NCBI RefSeq assembly: GCF_017643905.1
Contig: NZ_JAEPMO010000023.1
Location: 1 to 36,167 of the forward strand
DNA: 36,167 bases
Origin: Marivita sp.
GTDB taxonomy: Bacteria; Pseudomonadota; Alphaproteobacteria; Rhodobacterales; Rhodobacteraceae
Direction of reading: 5' to 3'
Under the pieces are notes generated by a model, which did not search any database, was not told the DNA's origin, and was given only the letters and a program-made list of their open reading frames with translations. A program made the translations under genes and the position numbers. Below are positions 25,049-34,346 of the stretch, piece by piece (positions within the stretch are counted from its first letter, which is position 1; every line of letters begins with the position of its first letter).

Positions 25049-26152
25049 ATGAAACTCGTCAAGCTTGAAACCTTTTCCAACCAATATGTCTGTTTCGTGC
25101 GTGCGACCGCCGAAGACGGCGCGCAAGGCTGGGGTCAGGTCGCGCCATACTATGCCGACATAACGGCGCAGGTCGTGCACCGGCAGGTCGCGCCATATGC
25201 CTTGGGCATGGAGTGCGGCGATATCGACGCCATGCTTGAAACGGTGCGCGACCGTGAACACAAGTTTCCCGGATCCTATCTGCGGCGGGCGATGGGGGGT
25301 GTCGACACGGCGCTCTGGGACATGCGCGGAAAACGCGAAGGCAAACCGGTCTGCGCCCTAATCGGAGGCACTCCGGGTAAGGTGCGGGCCTATGGGTCGT
25401 CAATGAAACGCGACATCACACCGAAGGACGAAGCGGAACGGCTGCTGAGATTGCGTGACACCCAAGGTTTCGACGCCTTCAAGTTCCGCATCGGAGCAGA
25501 GGTCGGGCACGATCAGGACGAATGGCCCGGAAGAACCGAAGAGATCGTCCCCACGATGCGGAAGGCCATGGGGGATAGCGTTGCGCTGCTTGTCGATGCC
25601 AATTCCTGCTATTCGCCAGCCCGCGCCATCGAAGTCGGGCGCATGCTGCAGGACCATGGAATCTCGCATTACGAAGAGCCTTGCCCCTACTGGGAGTTTT
25701 CCCAGACAAAGGAAGTGACCGACGCGCTCGAGATCGATGTAACCGGCGGCGAACAGGACTGCATGATGGAACGGTGGCAGACGATGATCGCGGACCGCGT
25801 CGTCGATGTGCTGCAACCCGACATCTGCTATCTCGGCGGTCTGTCACGCACGTTGCGCGTGGCCCGCATGGCAGAAGCCGCAGGACTTCCGATCACTCCG
25901 CACGCGGCAAACCTTACGATGGTGACGCTGTTCACCATGCACCTGCTGCGCGCGATCCCGAACGCCGGAAAGTATCTGGAGTTTTCGATCGAAGGGCTGG
26001 ATTACTATCCTTGGCAGGATGGTCTTTTTACGTCCGATCCGTACCGGATCGAAGACGGTTGCGCCACGGTCACCGATGCCCCCGGTTGGGGCGTCGAGGT
26101 CTCGCCCGAATGGTTGGCGAAGTCCGACTACCGGGTGTCAGAGCCGGGGTGA
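25049..26152 (+). CDS. Enolase-superfamily dehydratase/racemase, mandelate racemase subgroup
   Basis: 367 residues, capping domain plus (beta/alpha)7-barrel. Barrel residues visible: Lys145-x-Arg147 (KFR in place of the usual KxK), metal ligands Asp183 (LLVDANS), Glu209 (HYEEPCPYWE) and Glu235 (GGEQD), then Asp258 and His285 (ITPHAAN), the Asp-His dyad of the mandelate racemase subgroup. Glu311 or Glu315 follows. Such enzymes abstract the alpha-proton of a carboxylate, usually to dehydrate sugar acids or racemise hydroxy acids. ATG 25049 is chosen because KLVKLETFSNQYV is a normal family start; an upstream in-frame ATG adds 33 residues that run through the candidate operator. It is divergent from mocR and converges on the ThDP-enzyme operon. 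The substrate is unknown. Confidence 0.87.
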   Translation: MKLVKLETFSNQYVCFVRATAEDGAQGWGQVAPYYADITAQVVHRQVAPYALGMECGDIDAMLETVRDREHKFPGSYLRRAMGGVDTALWDMRGKREGKPVCALIGGTPGKVRAYGSSMKRDITPKDEAERLLRLRDTQGFDAFKFRIGAEVGHDQDEWPGRTEEIVPTMRKAMGDSVALLVDANSCYSPARAIEVGRMLQDHGISHYEEPCPYWEFSQTKEVTDALEIDVTGGEQDCMMERWQTMIADRVVDVLQPDICYLGGLSRTLRVARMAEAAGLPITPHAANLTMVTLFTMHLLRAIPNAGKYLEFSIEGLDYYPWQDGLFTSDPYRIEDGCATVTDAPGWGVEVSPEWLAKSDYRVSEPG

Positions 26153-26189
26153 ACATCCGCGTGCCGACACCAGATCGCATGCAGATCTG

Positions 26190-26213
26190 AAGCGGGCGCT
26201 CCTTCCGCTTGTT
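26190..26213 (+). terminator. Possible terminator between the dehydratase and the ThDP enzyme
   Basis: AAGCGG/CCGCTT 6-bp stem with a 9-nt loop, followed by GTTCTT. It lies 38 nt after the dehydratase stop in the 82-bp convergent gap. The weak U-run makes this tentative. Confidence 0.4.
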
Positions 26214-26234
26214 CTTCTGCGTCTGACGATCGGC

Positions 26235-27953
26235 CTATCGGAAATACGACAGGCCCTTGTTACGTGCGGCATTCACCCAATTTGGCACAAACGGGACGAT
26301 CTTGTCCTGCGTCGGCACCATCATTTCGATGAAATTCGCGCCGGGATGTGCAAGAGCGGCCGCAAGCGCCGGTTCGATCTGTTCTTCCGACGTCACGCGG
26401 GTTGCCGAGAAGCCAAATCCTTCGGCAACCTTTACATAATCGACAGCGCCGAAATCGGTGGTCCACGGTGCATCGACGTCGTCCAGAAGGATGGCTTCGC
26501 CCCGGATCCATCCATAGCTGTCATTGCGCATCAGGATCACGGTGATGTTTTTGCCGCTGCGCCGGATGGTTTCGAAGTCACCCAGAACAAAGGCCAAAGA
26601 CCCATCGCCTGTCAGACAAATCACTGGACCGTCGCTGGCATAGGCCGCGCCGATGGCTGCAGGCACGGAATAGCCAAGCGCCCCCATGGAGTAGTTCGTC
26701 AGATAGCGTCGCCCGGCTTTGCGCACCGACATGAGCGCAGATGGATAGATCGCGGCAACACCCGGTTCGGCCGTGACGATCCCATCATCGGGCAACAGCC
26801 GATCCAGTGATTGAGCCAGCCGGACCGGCGACAAAGTGCCTTTCGGCATGGGGATATTGGCGTTGAACACCGCATCCAGCGCCGATTGCTTCAGTTCGGT
26901 CAAATCCACGCTTGGGCGATCAAGATCAGGATGCCCAAGGCGAAGCAGCTCCAGCAGGTATTCCAGCGTTGCCCGCGCATCGCCGACGAGTCCAACGGCA
27001 AGCGGGAAGTTGTTTCCCATATGGGCTTCGGCGATGTCGAGTTGGATGAACGTCTTGGACTGTGGCGCTCCGTACAGCGTCCAGTGATTGGTGGAACTGG
27101 AATCCGTGTTTGACCCAATGAGAAAGATGGTATCGGCGGCACCGGCATAGTCGTTGGCATACCCCATACCACCCCGCGCACCGATCACACGCAGCGACAG
27201 TGGGTGGGTCTCGGGGACCGTGCCTTTGCCGGGCGTTGTGGTTGCGACGGGGATTTGCAACAGCTCGGCGAGTTCGAGCACCGCAGCACCAGCCCCGGAA
27301 ATGAGCGCGCCCTGACCACACACGATCAACGGCTTTTCGGCAGCAAGGAGCAAGGCCATTGCCTGTCTGATCTTCGCATGATCCGCGACAGGGCGGTGGG
27401 CCGGGTAGTGCCGATACTCCGGCTCTGCATAAAGATCGGTGATCTCGGCCTCTTCGTGGAAGACATTGATCGGCACCCGAACATGCACCGGTGCAGGGCG
27501 TCCCGAGGTTGCGACCCGAAACGCCCGGCGCAGGAGGAAGGGGATATCTTCCACGCGCGTGAGGTAGAAGGATTCCTTGCAGATGCTCGAATACAGCGCC
27601 GTCTGGTCAAGGCCCGTCAGGCCGTGCTTCTTGTCCTGATTCACTGGAATATCCGAGCTGAAGAAGATCACCGGAACCGACGACAAATACGCTTCGGCAA
27701 TGCCGGGCGCGCAATGGGTGACGCCGGGACTGGGCGCTTCAAGAACGGCGGGCCGGCCCGTGACCTTGGCAAAAGCCTCGGCCGCGAAGGACGCGGTGCG
27801 TTCATCACGCGTCAGAACGAATTTGATCGGTGACGAGTTTTGCCACTCCTTGTACCAGCCGATGGTTGTTTCGCCCGGCAATCCGAACACACACCCGACC
27901 TCGTGCAGCTTCAGCATCCTGAGAATGACTTGCGCGCCGTTCATCCGTGTCAT
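26235..27953 (-). CDS. Thiamine-diphosphate-dependent enzyme (acetolactate synthase/decarboxylase-like)
   Basis: 572 residues with the three-domain POX/AHAS architecture. The N-terminal PYR domain has GCVFGLPGETT and the cofactor-activating Glu51 (TRDERTASFAAEAF). A central domain (about 195-330) and a C-terminal PP domain follow, with the ThDP-binding GDGS...N motif around residues 449-475 (LTGDGSLAFVLGDFETI, then MRNDSYGW). ALGYSVPAAIGAA is also typical. It should decarboxylate a 2-oxo acid or carry out carboligation in the cytoplasm. ATG 27953 has AAGGAAAG upstream and lies 10 bp after the preceding gene, so it is the last gene of the TRAP operon. AHAS, phosphonopyruvate decarboxylase, oxalyl-CoA decarboxylase or sulfoacetaldehyde acetyltransferase activity cannot be assigned by eye. 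An upstream reading start overlapping the previous gene was rejected. Confidence 0.85.
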   Translation of the reverse strand: MTRMNGAQVILRMLKLHEVGCVFGLPGETTIGWYKEWQNSSPIKFVLTRDERTASFAAEAFAKVTGRPAVLEAPSPGVTHCAPGIAEAYLSSVPVIFFSSDIPVNQDKKHGLTGLDQTALYSSICKESFYLTRVEDIPFLLRRAFRVATSGRPAPVHVRVPINVFHEEAEITDLYAEPEYRHYPAHRPVADHAKIRQAMALLLAAEKPLIVCGQGALISGAGAAVLELAELLQIPVATTTPGKGTVPETHPLSLRVIGARGGMGYANDYAGAADTIFLIGSNTDSSSTNHWTLYGAPQSKTFIQLDIAEAHMGNNFPLAVGLVGDARATLEYLLELLRLGHPDLDRPSVDLTELKQSALDAVFNANIPMPKGTLSPVRLAQSLDRLLPDDGIVTAEPGVAAIYPSALMSVRKAGRRYLTNYSMGALGYSVPAAIGAAYASDGPVICLTGDGSLAFVLGDFETIRRSGKNITVILMRNDSYGWIRGEAILLDDVDAPWTTDFGAVDYVKVAEGFGFSATRVTSEEQIEPALAAALAHPGANFIEMMVPTQDKIVPFVPNWVNAARNKGLSYFR

Positions 27954-27963
27954 GCGCTTTCCT

Positions 27964-28914
27964 TCACTGTTTGAGATTGTCCGCACCCACAGGGTCGCGG
28001 GGGCGAAGTGCTTTGCCAAGCAAAATGGGCGTCAGGTACATCGGGAATTGGTAACAGCCAATGAACAGCAGAACCCGGTCCATCACCTCGGGCGGCAGGG
28101 CGACAAGGAACAGCGCGATATTGCGGTTCCCAGCGATGATGCTTGTACCCGTGCGATCACGCGTTTCGTCTTCGACCGGGACAAAGCGATGCGCCAGAAG
28201 TTGTAGCCCGAAATTGATGACAAAGGCGAAAGCCAGCCAGGACGCGAAATGCAGCGGTGACGAAAGCAACGCAGGACCGGCAGCGCTCATCAGGCCGATG
28301 ACGACGACAGCCAGCAAAATGGCCGACCCACCATCAAGCGCGGTACGACCGGTCTCACTCATATCGCGCCAGAGGAACCAGCGCAGAGCAAAGGCCGTTC
28401 CGACGGCACCAAACACCACGCCGATCAATCGGACCGTGCCAAGCAGAGCCTGCACTGGGGACTCTACAATTGGAGACAGTGTCAAAACCGCCAAAGCGGT
28501 GAGGGGGAACAGCGCTGTCCCGACCAGCATGATCCGCATGGCGACTGACGGGTCCTGCCCCATGAGGATTGTGAAGTTGGCGCTTCCCGTGACAGACGGT
28601 GCCGCCAAGACCAGAACAAGGGCCATGCCCCACGGCGTTGAGGCCATCCCCATAGCTGTCAGGACACCTAACGCCAAAAGCGGTGCAAACAATTGGTATC
28701 CGATCACCGTACGTAGCGTGTGACCCACTGCCTTGAAGCTGCCAAGCGTGGCGCGCGGCCCGATGCGCAATGCGGCCACGAACAGCAATCCACTGACCAG
28801 TTCCGGCAGCCAGGGCCGCATCGTCTGTGCGACCCCGGGCAAGGCAAGCCCCGCCGCCAAACCGGCGACAAGGCTCCAGCGTCCGTGCCGGGCAGCGAAG
28901 GCGAGCGGGCTCAC
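27964..28914 (-). CDS. BASS-like (bile acid:Na+ symporter family) membrane protein
   Basis: 316 residues with about nine or ten hydrophobic helices. The segments LVLVLAAPSVTGSANFTILMG and GNRNIALFLVALPPE (near residue 263) resemble the two crossover motifs of the BASS/SbtA-type fold. It is an inner membrane protein probably moving an organic anion. The start is GTG 28914, overlapping the DctM stop by one base (TAGTG), so it is coupled to the TRAP genes. A second carrier inside a TRAP operon is unusual; it might export a product or import a related acid. The family assignment is moderate. Confidence 0.7.
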   Translation of the reverse strand: MSPLAFAARHGRWSLVAGLAAGLALPGVAQTMRPWLPELVSGLLFVAALRIGPRATLGSFKAVGHTLRTVIGYQLFAPLLALGVLTAMGMASTPWGMALVLVLAAPSVTGSANFTILMGQDPSVAMRIMLVGTALFPLTALAVLTLSPIVESPVQALLGTVRLIGVVFGAVGTAFALRWFLWRDMSETGRTALDGGSAILLAVVVIGLMSAAGPALLSSPLHFASWLAFAFVINFGLQLLAHRFVPVEDETRDRTGTSIIAGNRNIALFLVALPPEVMDRVLLFIGCYQFPMYLTPILLGKALRPRDPVGADNLKQ

Positions 28915-30218
28915 TATCTTTGTCGGATGTTATCAGGCAGCCACGTCGCCAGTTCGGGGAAGGCGATCAGGACAAAGACCATAACCACCATGATGAGGAA
29001 CATCGGGATCGCCGCCTTGGCGATGAAGTTCATCTCGTGGGTCGTCATTCCCTGAAGCACGAACAGGTTGAACCCGATGGGCGGCGTGATCTGTGCCATC
29101 TCGACAACCACCACGATGAAGATGCCGAACCAGATGATGTCGATGCCGGCATCCCGGATCATCGGCTCGACCACAGCCATGGTCAGAACCACCGAGGAGA
29201 TGCCATCAAGGAACATGCCGAGGATGATGTAGAACACCAGCAGCGCCATCAGCAATTCGAAACGGCTGAGCTCAAGCGAGGCGATCAGGTCCGCCAATCC
29301 GCGCGGCAAGCCGGTGAATCCCATCGAAAGAGACAGGAACGCTGCACCCGCAAGGATGAGCGCGATCATGGCAGATGTGCGGACCGCACCCATCAGGCTT
29401 TCGGTGAAGGTGCTCCAAGTCAGCGAGCCTTGCGTAGCCGCCAGCACCATCGATCCAATGACACCAAAGGCCGCGGCCTCGGTCGCCGTGGCAAAGCCCA
29501 GATACATCGAGCCGATCACCACAAGGATCAGACAGATGACGGGGATCAGAAAGCGCGAGTTCTTGACTTTCTCGACAAAGCTCATGGGTTCTTCGGGGAT
29601 CGGATTGAAGTCTTTGGACACGAAAGACATCACGGCCACATACGCCATGAACATCGAGGCCAGCACCAAGCCCGGCAAAATGCCCGCCATAAACAGTTTG
29701 GTGATCGATTCATTGATCGTGACGCCATAGACGATCAGAGTCAGTGACGGGGGGATCATCAAACCCAGCGTTGCGGCACCAGCCAGCGTGCCGATCACCA
29801 TGTTTTCGGGATAGTTGCGTTTGCGCAGTTCCGGGATCGACATCTTGCCGACTGTGGTCAGCGTCGCGGCGGACGAGCCAGACACAGCCGCAAAGACCGT
29901 ACACCCCACGATGTTGGTGTGCACCAGCCCACCTGGCAATCGCGCAAGCCAGGGCGACAGTCCACGGAACATGTCCTCGGACAATCGCGTTCGGTACAGG
30001 ATCTCGCCCATCCAGATAAACAAAGGCAGCGCGGTCAGCGTCCACGACGACGACGCGCCCCAGACGCGGGTGATCATGGCATCGCCGGGTGGACGGGATG
30101 TAAACAACTCCATCCCGACAAAGGCGACGCCCATAAGTGCAAGCCCGACCCAGACACCGGAACCGAGCAGGAAGAACAGAACGAAGAGGAAGATGGCAAT
30201 CGGGGCAAGCTGTTCCAT
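28914..30218 (-). CDS. dctM: TRAP transporter large permease (DctM)
   Basis: 434 residues with about twelve transmembrane helices. DctM family landmarks: FTSRPPGDAMITRVWG, GCTVFAAVSGSSAATLTTVGKMSIPELRKR, GTLAGAATLGLMIPPSLTLIVYG and TPPIGFNLFVLQGMT. It is the ion-coupled channel of a tripartite ATP-independent periplasmic transporter. It follows dctQ after 6 bp and is coupled to the BASS-like gene. The substrate is set by the binding protein; the context suggests a carboxylate or amino-acid-like solute. Confidence 0.95.
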   Translation of the reverse strand: MEQLAPIAIFLFVLFFLLGSGVWVGLALMGVAFVGMELFTSRPPGDAMITRVWGASSSWTLTALPLFIWMGEILYRTRLSEDMFRGLSPWLARLPGGLVHTNIVGCTVFAAVSGSSAATLTTVGKMSIPELRKRNYPENMVIGTLAGAATLGLMIPPSLTLIVYGVTINESITKLFMAGILPGLVLASMFMAYVAVMSFVSKDFNPIPEEPMSFVEKVKNSRFLIPVICLILVVIGSMYLGFATATEAAAFGVIGSMVLAATQGSLTWSTFTESLMGAVRTSAMIALILAGAAFLSLSMGFTGLPRGLADLIASLELSRFELLMALLVFYIILGMFLDGISSVVLTMAVVEPMIRDAGIDIIWFGIFIVVVVEMAQITPPIGFNLFVLQGMTTHEMNFIAKAAIPMFLIMVVMVFVLIAFPELATWLPDNIRQR

Positions 30219-30224
30219 GATGCG

Positions 30225-30755
30225 TTACTCCGCGTGGCTCTGTTCAATCAGATCGGATTTGATCCCGTGTTCGCCTTTGAAGAGCAGTTGAACCAGATGG
30301 TCCCAGAAAGCGATGGCCAACAGAATGGCGCCAACGGACATCGAGATCTGGGGAACCCAGATCGGGGTCTTATCCAGCCCTTGGCTGATCTCATTCCAGC
30401 GCCATGACACATACGTGCCTTTGACGGCGTACCAGGCAAAATAGGTCGCGATCAGCGTTCCCATGCCAAAGCAAAACGTCTCGCCCCAGCGTCGCTTTGG
30501 CCCCAAAGCGCTCAGAACAAGGGATACCCGAATGTGCGCGCCATGGTTCAGAGCATAGGCAAAAGCGAAGAACGATGCGGCCGCCATGCAGTACCCGGCA
30601 TAATCGGTTGCTCCGGGAAAAGTGACACCTGACCAACGCGCCAGCATCTGCAAGACAATGATGGCCAGAATGCCAACGAGGAAAAACGCAGCGATGATCC
30701 CACCTGCCAGATAGAGAAAGTCAAGAATACGTCTGAGCGCGCGCACTGCCGCCAT
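30225..30755 (-). CDS. dctQ: TRAP transporter small permease (DctQ)
   Basis: 176 residues with four transmembrane helices, the first at about 13-38 (YLAGGIIAAFFLVGILAIIVL). It has the DctQ fold features FPGATDYAGYCMAAASFFAFAYAL, NHGAHIRVSLVL and a C-terminal helix before KTPIWVPQISMSVGAILLAIAF. It is 6 bp from dctM and forms the membrane complex with it. GGACCGGGAAA precedes ATG 30755. The 85-bp gap to dctP holds a long GC-rich hairpin. Confidence 0.93.
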   Translation of the reverse strand: MAAVRALRRILDFLYLAGGIIAAFFLVGILAIIVLQMLARWSGVTFPGATDYAGYCMAAASFFAFAYALNHGAHIRVSLVLSALGPKRRWGETFCFGMGTLIATYFAWYAVKGTYVSWRWNEISQGLDKTPIWVPQISMSVGAILLAIAFWDHLVQLLFKGEHGIKSDLIEQSHAE

Positions 30756-30787
30756 TTTCCCGGTCCTGTCTGTGAATGATTTGAAAT

Positions 30788-30828
30788 GGGCCGGGGCGAC
30801 GTCTTGATTTAGACGATCATCCCGGCCC
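30788..30828 (-). promoter_or_regulatory. Intercistronic hairpin between dctP and dctQ
   Basis: GGGCCGGG (30788-30795) and CCCGGCCC (30821-30828) form a perfect 8-bp GC stem. Inner GTC/GAC pairs bracket a short loop. It begins 12 nt after the dctP stop on the minus-strand transcript and has no strong U-run, so it looks more like an mRNA-stabilising or partial-termination element than a full terminator. Confidence 0.65.
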
Positions 30829-30840
30829 GTTCAGCTATCT

Positions 30841-31818
30841 TCAGTTTCCGGCCTTATAGGCATCCACGATGGCTTTTCCGGCATCGCCGGCAACAGCAAG
30901 CCATTCGTCGGTCATCGTCGCACCGATGGCCTGAAGCTCGCCCACAAGGGTGTCACTTGCGGCCTCGACGGTCATGCCGCCCTCACGAAGACCATTCAGG
31001 GTAAAGTCGGTGTAATCCTTCGAGCGCTGAAGCCCTTCTGCCTTTGCAGCGGCCGCGCAATCGTTCATGACGGCCTTGTTTGCGTCATCCAGATCATTCC
31101 ACGCGTCCATGTTCACAAAGACTGCGTTGCGCGGCAGCCATGCATCCACGATGTAGAAATGGTTGAGATGTTCCCACACCTTGCGGTCGTAGCCCGTGGC
31201 ACCCGAAGAGATCATCGAATCCGCCACGCCGGTTGCGAAAGCCTGGCTGATTTCGGCAGCTTCGATCTGAACCGGGATCATGCCTGTGAGTTCGGCCAAC
31301 CGCGCGGTTGCGGTTGAATAGGACCGGAATTTGACCCCGTTCATATCCGCGACCGAATTGACCGGGTTACGGAAGTACAGACCCTGCGGCGGCCACGGCA
31401 CCGAATAGAGGTAGTGCAGGTTATCTTCGGCCAGGACTTCAGCAACGGCTGGCCCTGCGATTTCCCAAAGCTTTTCGTGCTCGTCAAAAGACGACACGAG
31501 GAATGGGATGGAGTCCACGCCGTAGAGCGGGTTCTCATTCTCGTGGGCCGACAGAAGGCGTTCGCCGATATTGGCCTGACCGGTCTGGACGGCGCGCTTG
31601 ATTTCGTTGCCCGGGAACAGCGAACCCGATGGGTGGGTTACAATCTCAAGATTGCCGCCGGTTCCATCGGTGACGCACTTGGCAAAATTCGCGCCGACTT
31701 CCGAGTGGAAGTTCGAAGCGGCATAGGCCATCGGCATATCCCACGTCTCGGCCATGACCGGAGCGGCCACGGTGGTCGCCAGCGCGACACCTGCGGTTAA
31801 GTTCATTAGCATTTTCAT
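30841..31818 (-). CDS. dctP: TRAP transporter substrate-binding protein (DctP)
   Basis: 325 residues. Signal peptide to about residue 23 (TTVAAPVMAE), then the DctP fold with ETWDMPMAYAASNFHSEVGANF, VKFRSYSTATARLAELTGMIPV (containing the conserved carboxylate-binding Arg) and ISQAFATGVADSMISSG. It captures the solute in the periplasm for DctQM. ATG 31818 has GGGAG upstream. The ligand-anchoring Arg implies an organic acid, which includes amino acids and ectoine-like zwitterions in known TRAP systems. The gene order is oxidase, dctP, hairpin, dctQ, dctM. Confidence 0.93.
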   Translation of the reverse strand: MKMLMNLTAGVALATTVAAPVMAETWDMPMAYAASNFHSEVGANFAKCVTDGTGGNLEIVTHPSGSLFPGNEIKRAVQTGQANIGERLLSAHENENPLYGVDSIPFLVSSFDEHEKLWEIAGPAVAEVLAEDNLHYLYSVPWPPQGLYFRNPVNSVADMNGVKFRSYSTATARLAELTGMIPVQIEAAEISQAFATGVADSMISSGATGYDRKVWEHLNHFYIVDAWLPRNAVFVNMDAWNDLDDANKAVMNDCAAAAKAEGLQRSKDYTDFTLNGLREGGMTVEAASDTLVGELQAIGATMTDEWLAVAGDAGKAIVDAYKAGN

Positions 31819-31865
31819 TTTTTAGTCTCCCTGTGGTTTGGTTCGGTTTTCTTGATTTGATCCCG

Positions 31866-33116
31866 TCACGCAGAGAAGCGTGCGGGAGAATAGGGGCTCA
31901 GGTCAATGTTTGGCTTGGTCTTGGACATGAGTTGAGCCACGATTCTTCCAGTTCGGGGGCCGCCAGTCAGTCCGACGTGATCGTGCCCGAACGCAACGTA
32001 GGCACCGGCAAGCTTCGGAACCTCGCCAATCACCGGAATCGAATCTGCCATGGACGGGCGGTGGCCCATCCATTCGACAGTTTTCTTCCAGGTGATCCCC
32101 GGAATGGCGGCCCGGATGTTGCGTTCCAACAAGTTGAACGGGGCACGCGACGGTGGTGCGTCCAACCCTCCGAATTCAACGACTCCGGCAAGGCGCAAAC
32201 GGCCTTCCATCGGGGTAGCAACGAATTTCCCCGATGCCACCATGACCGGCGCACGGGGCATCACAGATGGCTCCCAAAGCTCCAGATGGTATCCCCGTTC
32301 GCTTTCCAAGGGTGCATTCAGCCCAAGCTTGGAAGCAAGCTGTTTTGACCAAGCTCCGGTACACAGCGCGACAGCATCGCAGGCGATTGTTTCGCCACCC
32401 GCACGCACGCCAGTGACTTGGCCATTTTCCTGCGCGAAATCGGTCACCTCGGCGCGGATGAATCTCGCACCCTGCGCCTCCGCATGAGCGGCAAGTGCTT
32501 TGACATAGGCGCCCGGATCACGAATGCGACCATGATCGCCCACCCGCGCCGCAAGGCCGATGTTATGAGCGAAGATCGGATCATATGCGCGAAACGCATC
32601 GCCTTCGAGGATATCCCAAGCAAACCCGTGTTCCTTGCGCACGGACCAACCAAGGGCGTCGCCCTCGTAATGCGCGCGATCGCGGTAAAGAAACAGATAG
32701 TCACTGGGCACGATCCACTTTTCGGCCCCGGTGCCAGCGGCAAGTGCTTGGTGGTCCGCAAGGCTGTCACCGATGATAGGGGCCAAAGCCGCTGCGCGCC
32801 GCCGCACCGCGGTTTGGTTGGTTGTCTTCAGGAACGACACCAGCCAAGGCATCAGCTTGGGCAAATACCCCCATTTCATGAACAGTGGCTGATCGGCACT
32901 GAACAGCATGCCTGGAGCCTTGCGCAAGAGGCCCGGAACCGCGACTGGAATGATGGAACAACTGGCAAGCACACCGCCATTGCCGTGGCTGGCGCCCGCT
33001 GCAGGACCGTCGCGGTCGATCAGAATAACCTTGTGACCGTCACGCTGGAGCCAAATGGCGGTCGACACGCCAACGATGCCGGCACCGATGATGGCGATGG
33101 TTTTGGCCTCGCTCAT
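31866..33116 (-). CDS. FAD-dependent D-amino-acid dehydrogenase-like oxidoreductase (DadA family)
   Basis: 416 residues. N-terminal FAD motif [21 protein letters not shown], then [14 protein letters not shown] typical of DadA-like enzymes. The [12 protein letters not shown] segment and the C-terminal [23 protein letters not shown] complete the DAO fold. It would oxidise an amine or D-amino acid to the 2-oxo acid or imine, passing electrons to the respiratory chain. ATG 33116 overlaps the stop of the enolase-superfamily gene (ATGA), so translation is coupled. A long upstream extension in this frame is antisense-like and was discarded. cis-4-hydroxy-D-proline oxidase-like activity is another possibility. 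Confidence 0.87.
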   Translation of the reverse strand: MSEAKTIAIIGAGIVGVSTAIWLQRDGHKVILIDRDGPAAGASHGNGGVLASCSIIPVAVPGLLRKAPGMLFSADQPLFMKWGYLPKLMPWLVSFLKTTNQTAVRRRAAALAPIIGDSLADHQALAAGTGAEKWIVPSDYLFLYRDRAHYEGDALGWSVRKEHGFAWDILEGDAFRAYDPIFAHNIGLAARVGDHGRIRDPGAYVKALAAHAEAQGARFIRAEVTDFAQENGQVTGVRAGGETIACDAVALCTGAWSKQLASKLGLNAPLESERGYHLELWEPSVMPRAPVMVASGKFVATPMEGRLRLAGVVEFGGLDAPPSRAPFNLLERNIRAAIPGITWKKTVEWMGHRPSMADSIPVIGEVPKLAGAYVAFGHDHVGLTGGPRTGRIVAQLMSKTKPNIDLSPYSPARFSA

Positions 33117-34246
33117 GCCGCGCGTCCCTGGCTGATGCAGTAGTGGTTGAGCTTGTCGAGATCCGGCTGGATGCCAAGCCCCGGCACATCCGGCACTTGC
33201 ACGTGACCACCATCGCAGGGAAACGGCGTCTCTAGAATATCCTCCGCCAGATAGTAGCGGGCCTGATAGAACTCGCATCCGAGGTCGATGGCCTGAGTGG
33301 CCGCGATCAGGTGCGTACCGGCAAGGTGTGCAATCCCTGCTTCGAACATGTCGCCGCCATAAGCGCCCAAACCATGTCTGGCCGCCATCGTGGCGACAGA
33401 TTGCGCGCGCGCAAAACCTCCCGATTTCATCAGCTTGATCGACACCCCATCGCAAATGCCTTCGCGCAGGGCGCGTGACATGTCTTCTGGACCAAAAACG
33501 CTTTCGTCCGCCAAGAGAGGTACGTCGATGGCCTCGCGGATTTGCGCCATGAGGTCGTAAAGCGGCGCGCGCACTGGCTGTTCGATGAAATCCGGCCGGA
33601 ACGTCGCCACATCGCGGACACGCGCCAAGGCCTCCTCGGGATCTAAGCCCTGATTATAGTCCACGCGCACTGCGAATTCGGGATAGTCCTGCGCCAGCGT
33701 CTCAAGGCGCATCACGTCAAAAGCGTGATCCCGGAAACCCGTCTTGAGCTTGACGATGCGAACGTCATCCTCGCGCAAACGATCCAGCAAAGCGCGGTCC
33801 TGCGAAAAGTCCGGGTTGGCCAGGGAGACCGAGAGCGGGATCGCATCGCGACACTTCCCACCGAGTAGCTGGTGAATTGGTTGTTTGGAAATGTGCCCGG
33901 CAAGATCCAGAAGAGCCGTATCAAGCGCTGCTTTTGCCTCGGTGCAATGCGCCACCGCCCGGTCGGCGTCGAGCATGATCTTTTCACGATCCCCAACTTT
34001 TCGACCCAAGACCAATGGCCGGATATACCGATCCAAAGCGGCATAGGTCGCTTCAGGGGACCCCGTGAACACCACCCAAGGAGACGCCTCTCCCCAACCG
34101 GTTTCACCGCCTTCCGAGGTCAGTCGCAGAACGACGACTTCACACGCGCCATCGACCCGCCCAATGCCATGATCTCGGGCCGAAACAACGGGCAGCGAAA
34201 GGTACCACAGGTCAAAGCCGGTGATGTTCTGGTCTGTGTCGCTCAT
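33113..34246 (-). CDS. Enolase-superfamily enzyme, muconate lactonizing/Lys-Lys subgroup
   Basis: 377 residues. Barrel catalytic residues: Lys166-x-Lys168 (VKLKTG), metal ligands Asp196 (VDYNQG), Glu222 (FIEQP) and Asp247 (LADES), and the opposing Lys271 (SIKLMKSGG). The Lys-Lys pair places it with cycloisomerases, dipeptide or N-succinyl-amino-acid epimerases, hydroxyproline-betaine epimerase and cis-3-hydroxyproline dehydratase. The capping-domain segment [16 protein letters not shown] lies near residue 28. Being first in a TRAP/DadA operon it probably acts on an imported amino-acid-like substrate, by epimerisation or dehydration. The exact reaction cannot be read from sequence. It is divergent from the LysR gene at 34347. 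Confidence 0.85.
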   Translation of the reverse strand: MSDTDQNITGFDLWYLSLPVVSARDHGIGRVDGACEVVVLRLTSEGGETGWGEASPWVVFTGSPEATYAALDRYIRPLVLGRKVGDREKIMLDADRAVAHCTEAKAALDTALLDLAGHISKQPIHQLLGGKCRDAIPLSVSLANPDFSQDRALLDRLREDDVRIVKLKTGFRDHAFDVMRLETLAQDYPEFAVRVDYNQGLDPEEALARVRDVATFRPDFIEQPVRAPLYDLMAQIREAIDVPLLADESVFGPEDMSRALREGICDGVSIKLMKSGGFARAQSVATMAARHGLGAYGGDMFEAGIAHLAGTHLIAATQAIDLGCEFYQARYYLAEDILETPFPCDGGHVQVPDVPGLGIQPDLDKLNHYCISQGRAA

Positions 34247-34278
34247 CCGCGGAAGTCCCCCATTCCAATGAGCGTGCC

Positions 34279-34299
34279 TTGAGGATTACATCATTTCAA
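34279..34299. promoter_or_regulatory. LysR-type operator candidate in the divergent promoter region
   Basis: TTGA (34279-34282) and TCAA (34296-34299) form an interrupted dyad around 13 bp in the 100-bp AT-rich gap between the enolase-superfamily operon and lysR. The position suits LysR autoregulation plus activation of the divergent operon. The match is short and could be chance. Confidence 0.3.
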
Positions 34300-34346
34300 A
34301 TACAAAGATTTTGCGACTTCATAATTTTTCTTGATACATAGGGTAC

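Noticed and set aside
28827-29747. A 306-codon plus-strand open frame rich in His, Arg, Asp and Gln
   Set aside because: It lies wholly opposite dctM; the odd composition is the mirror of transmembrane codons.
33117-33455. 113-residue N-terminal extension of the DadA-like gene
   Set aside because: The FAD motif starts six residues after ATG 33116, and the extension overlaps the enolase-superfamily gene in another frame.
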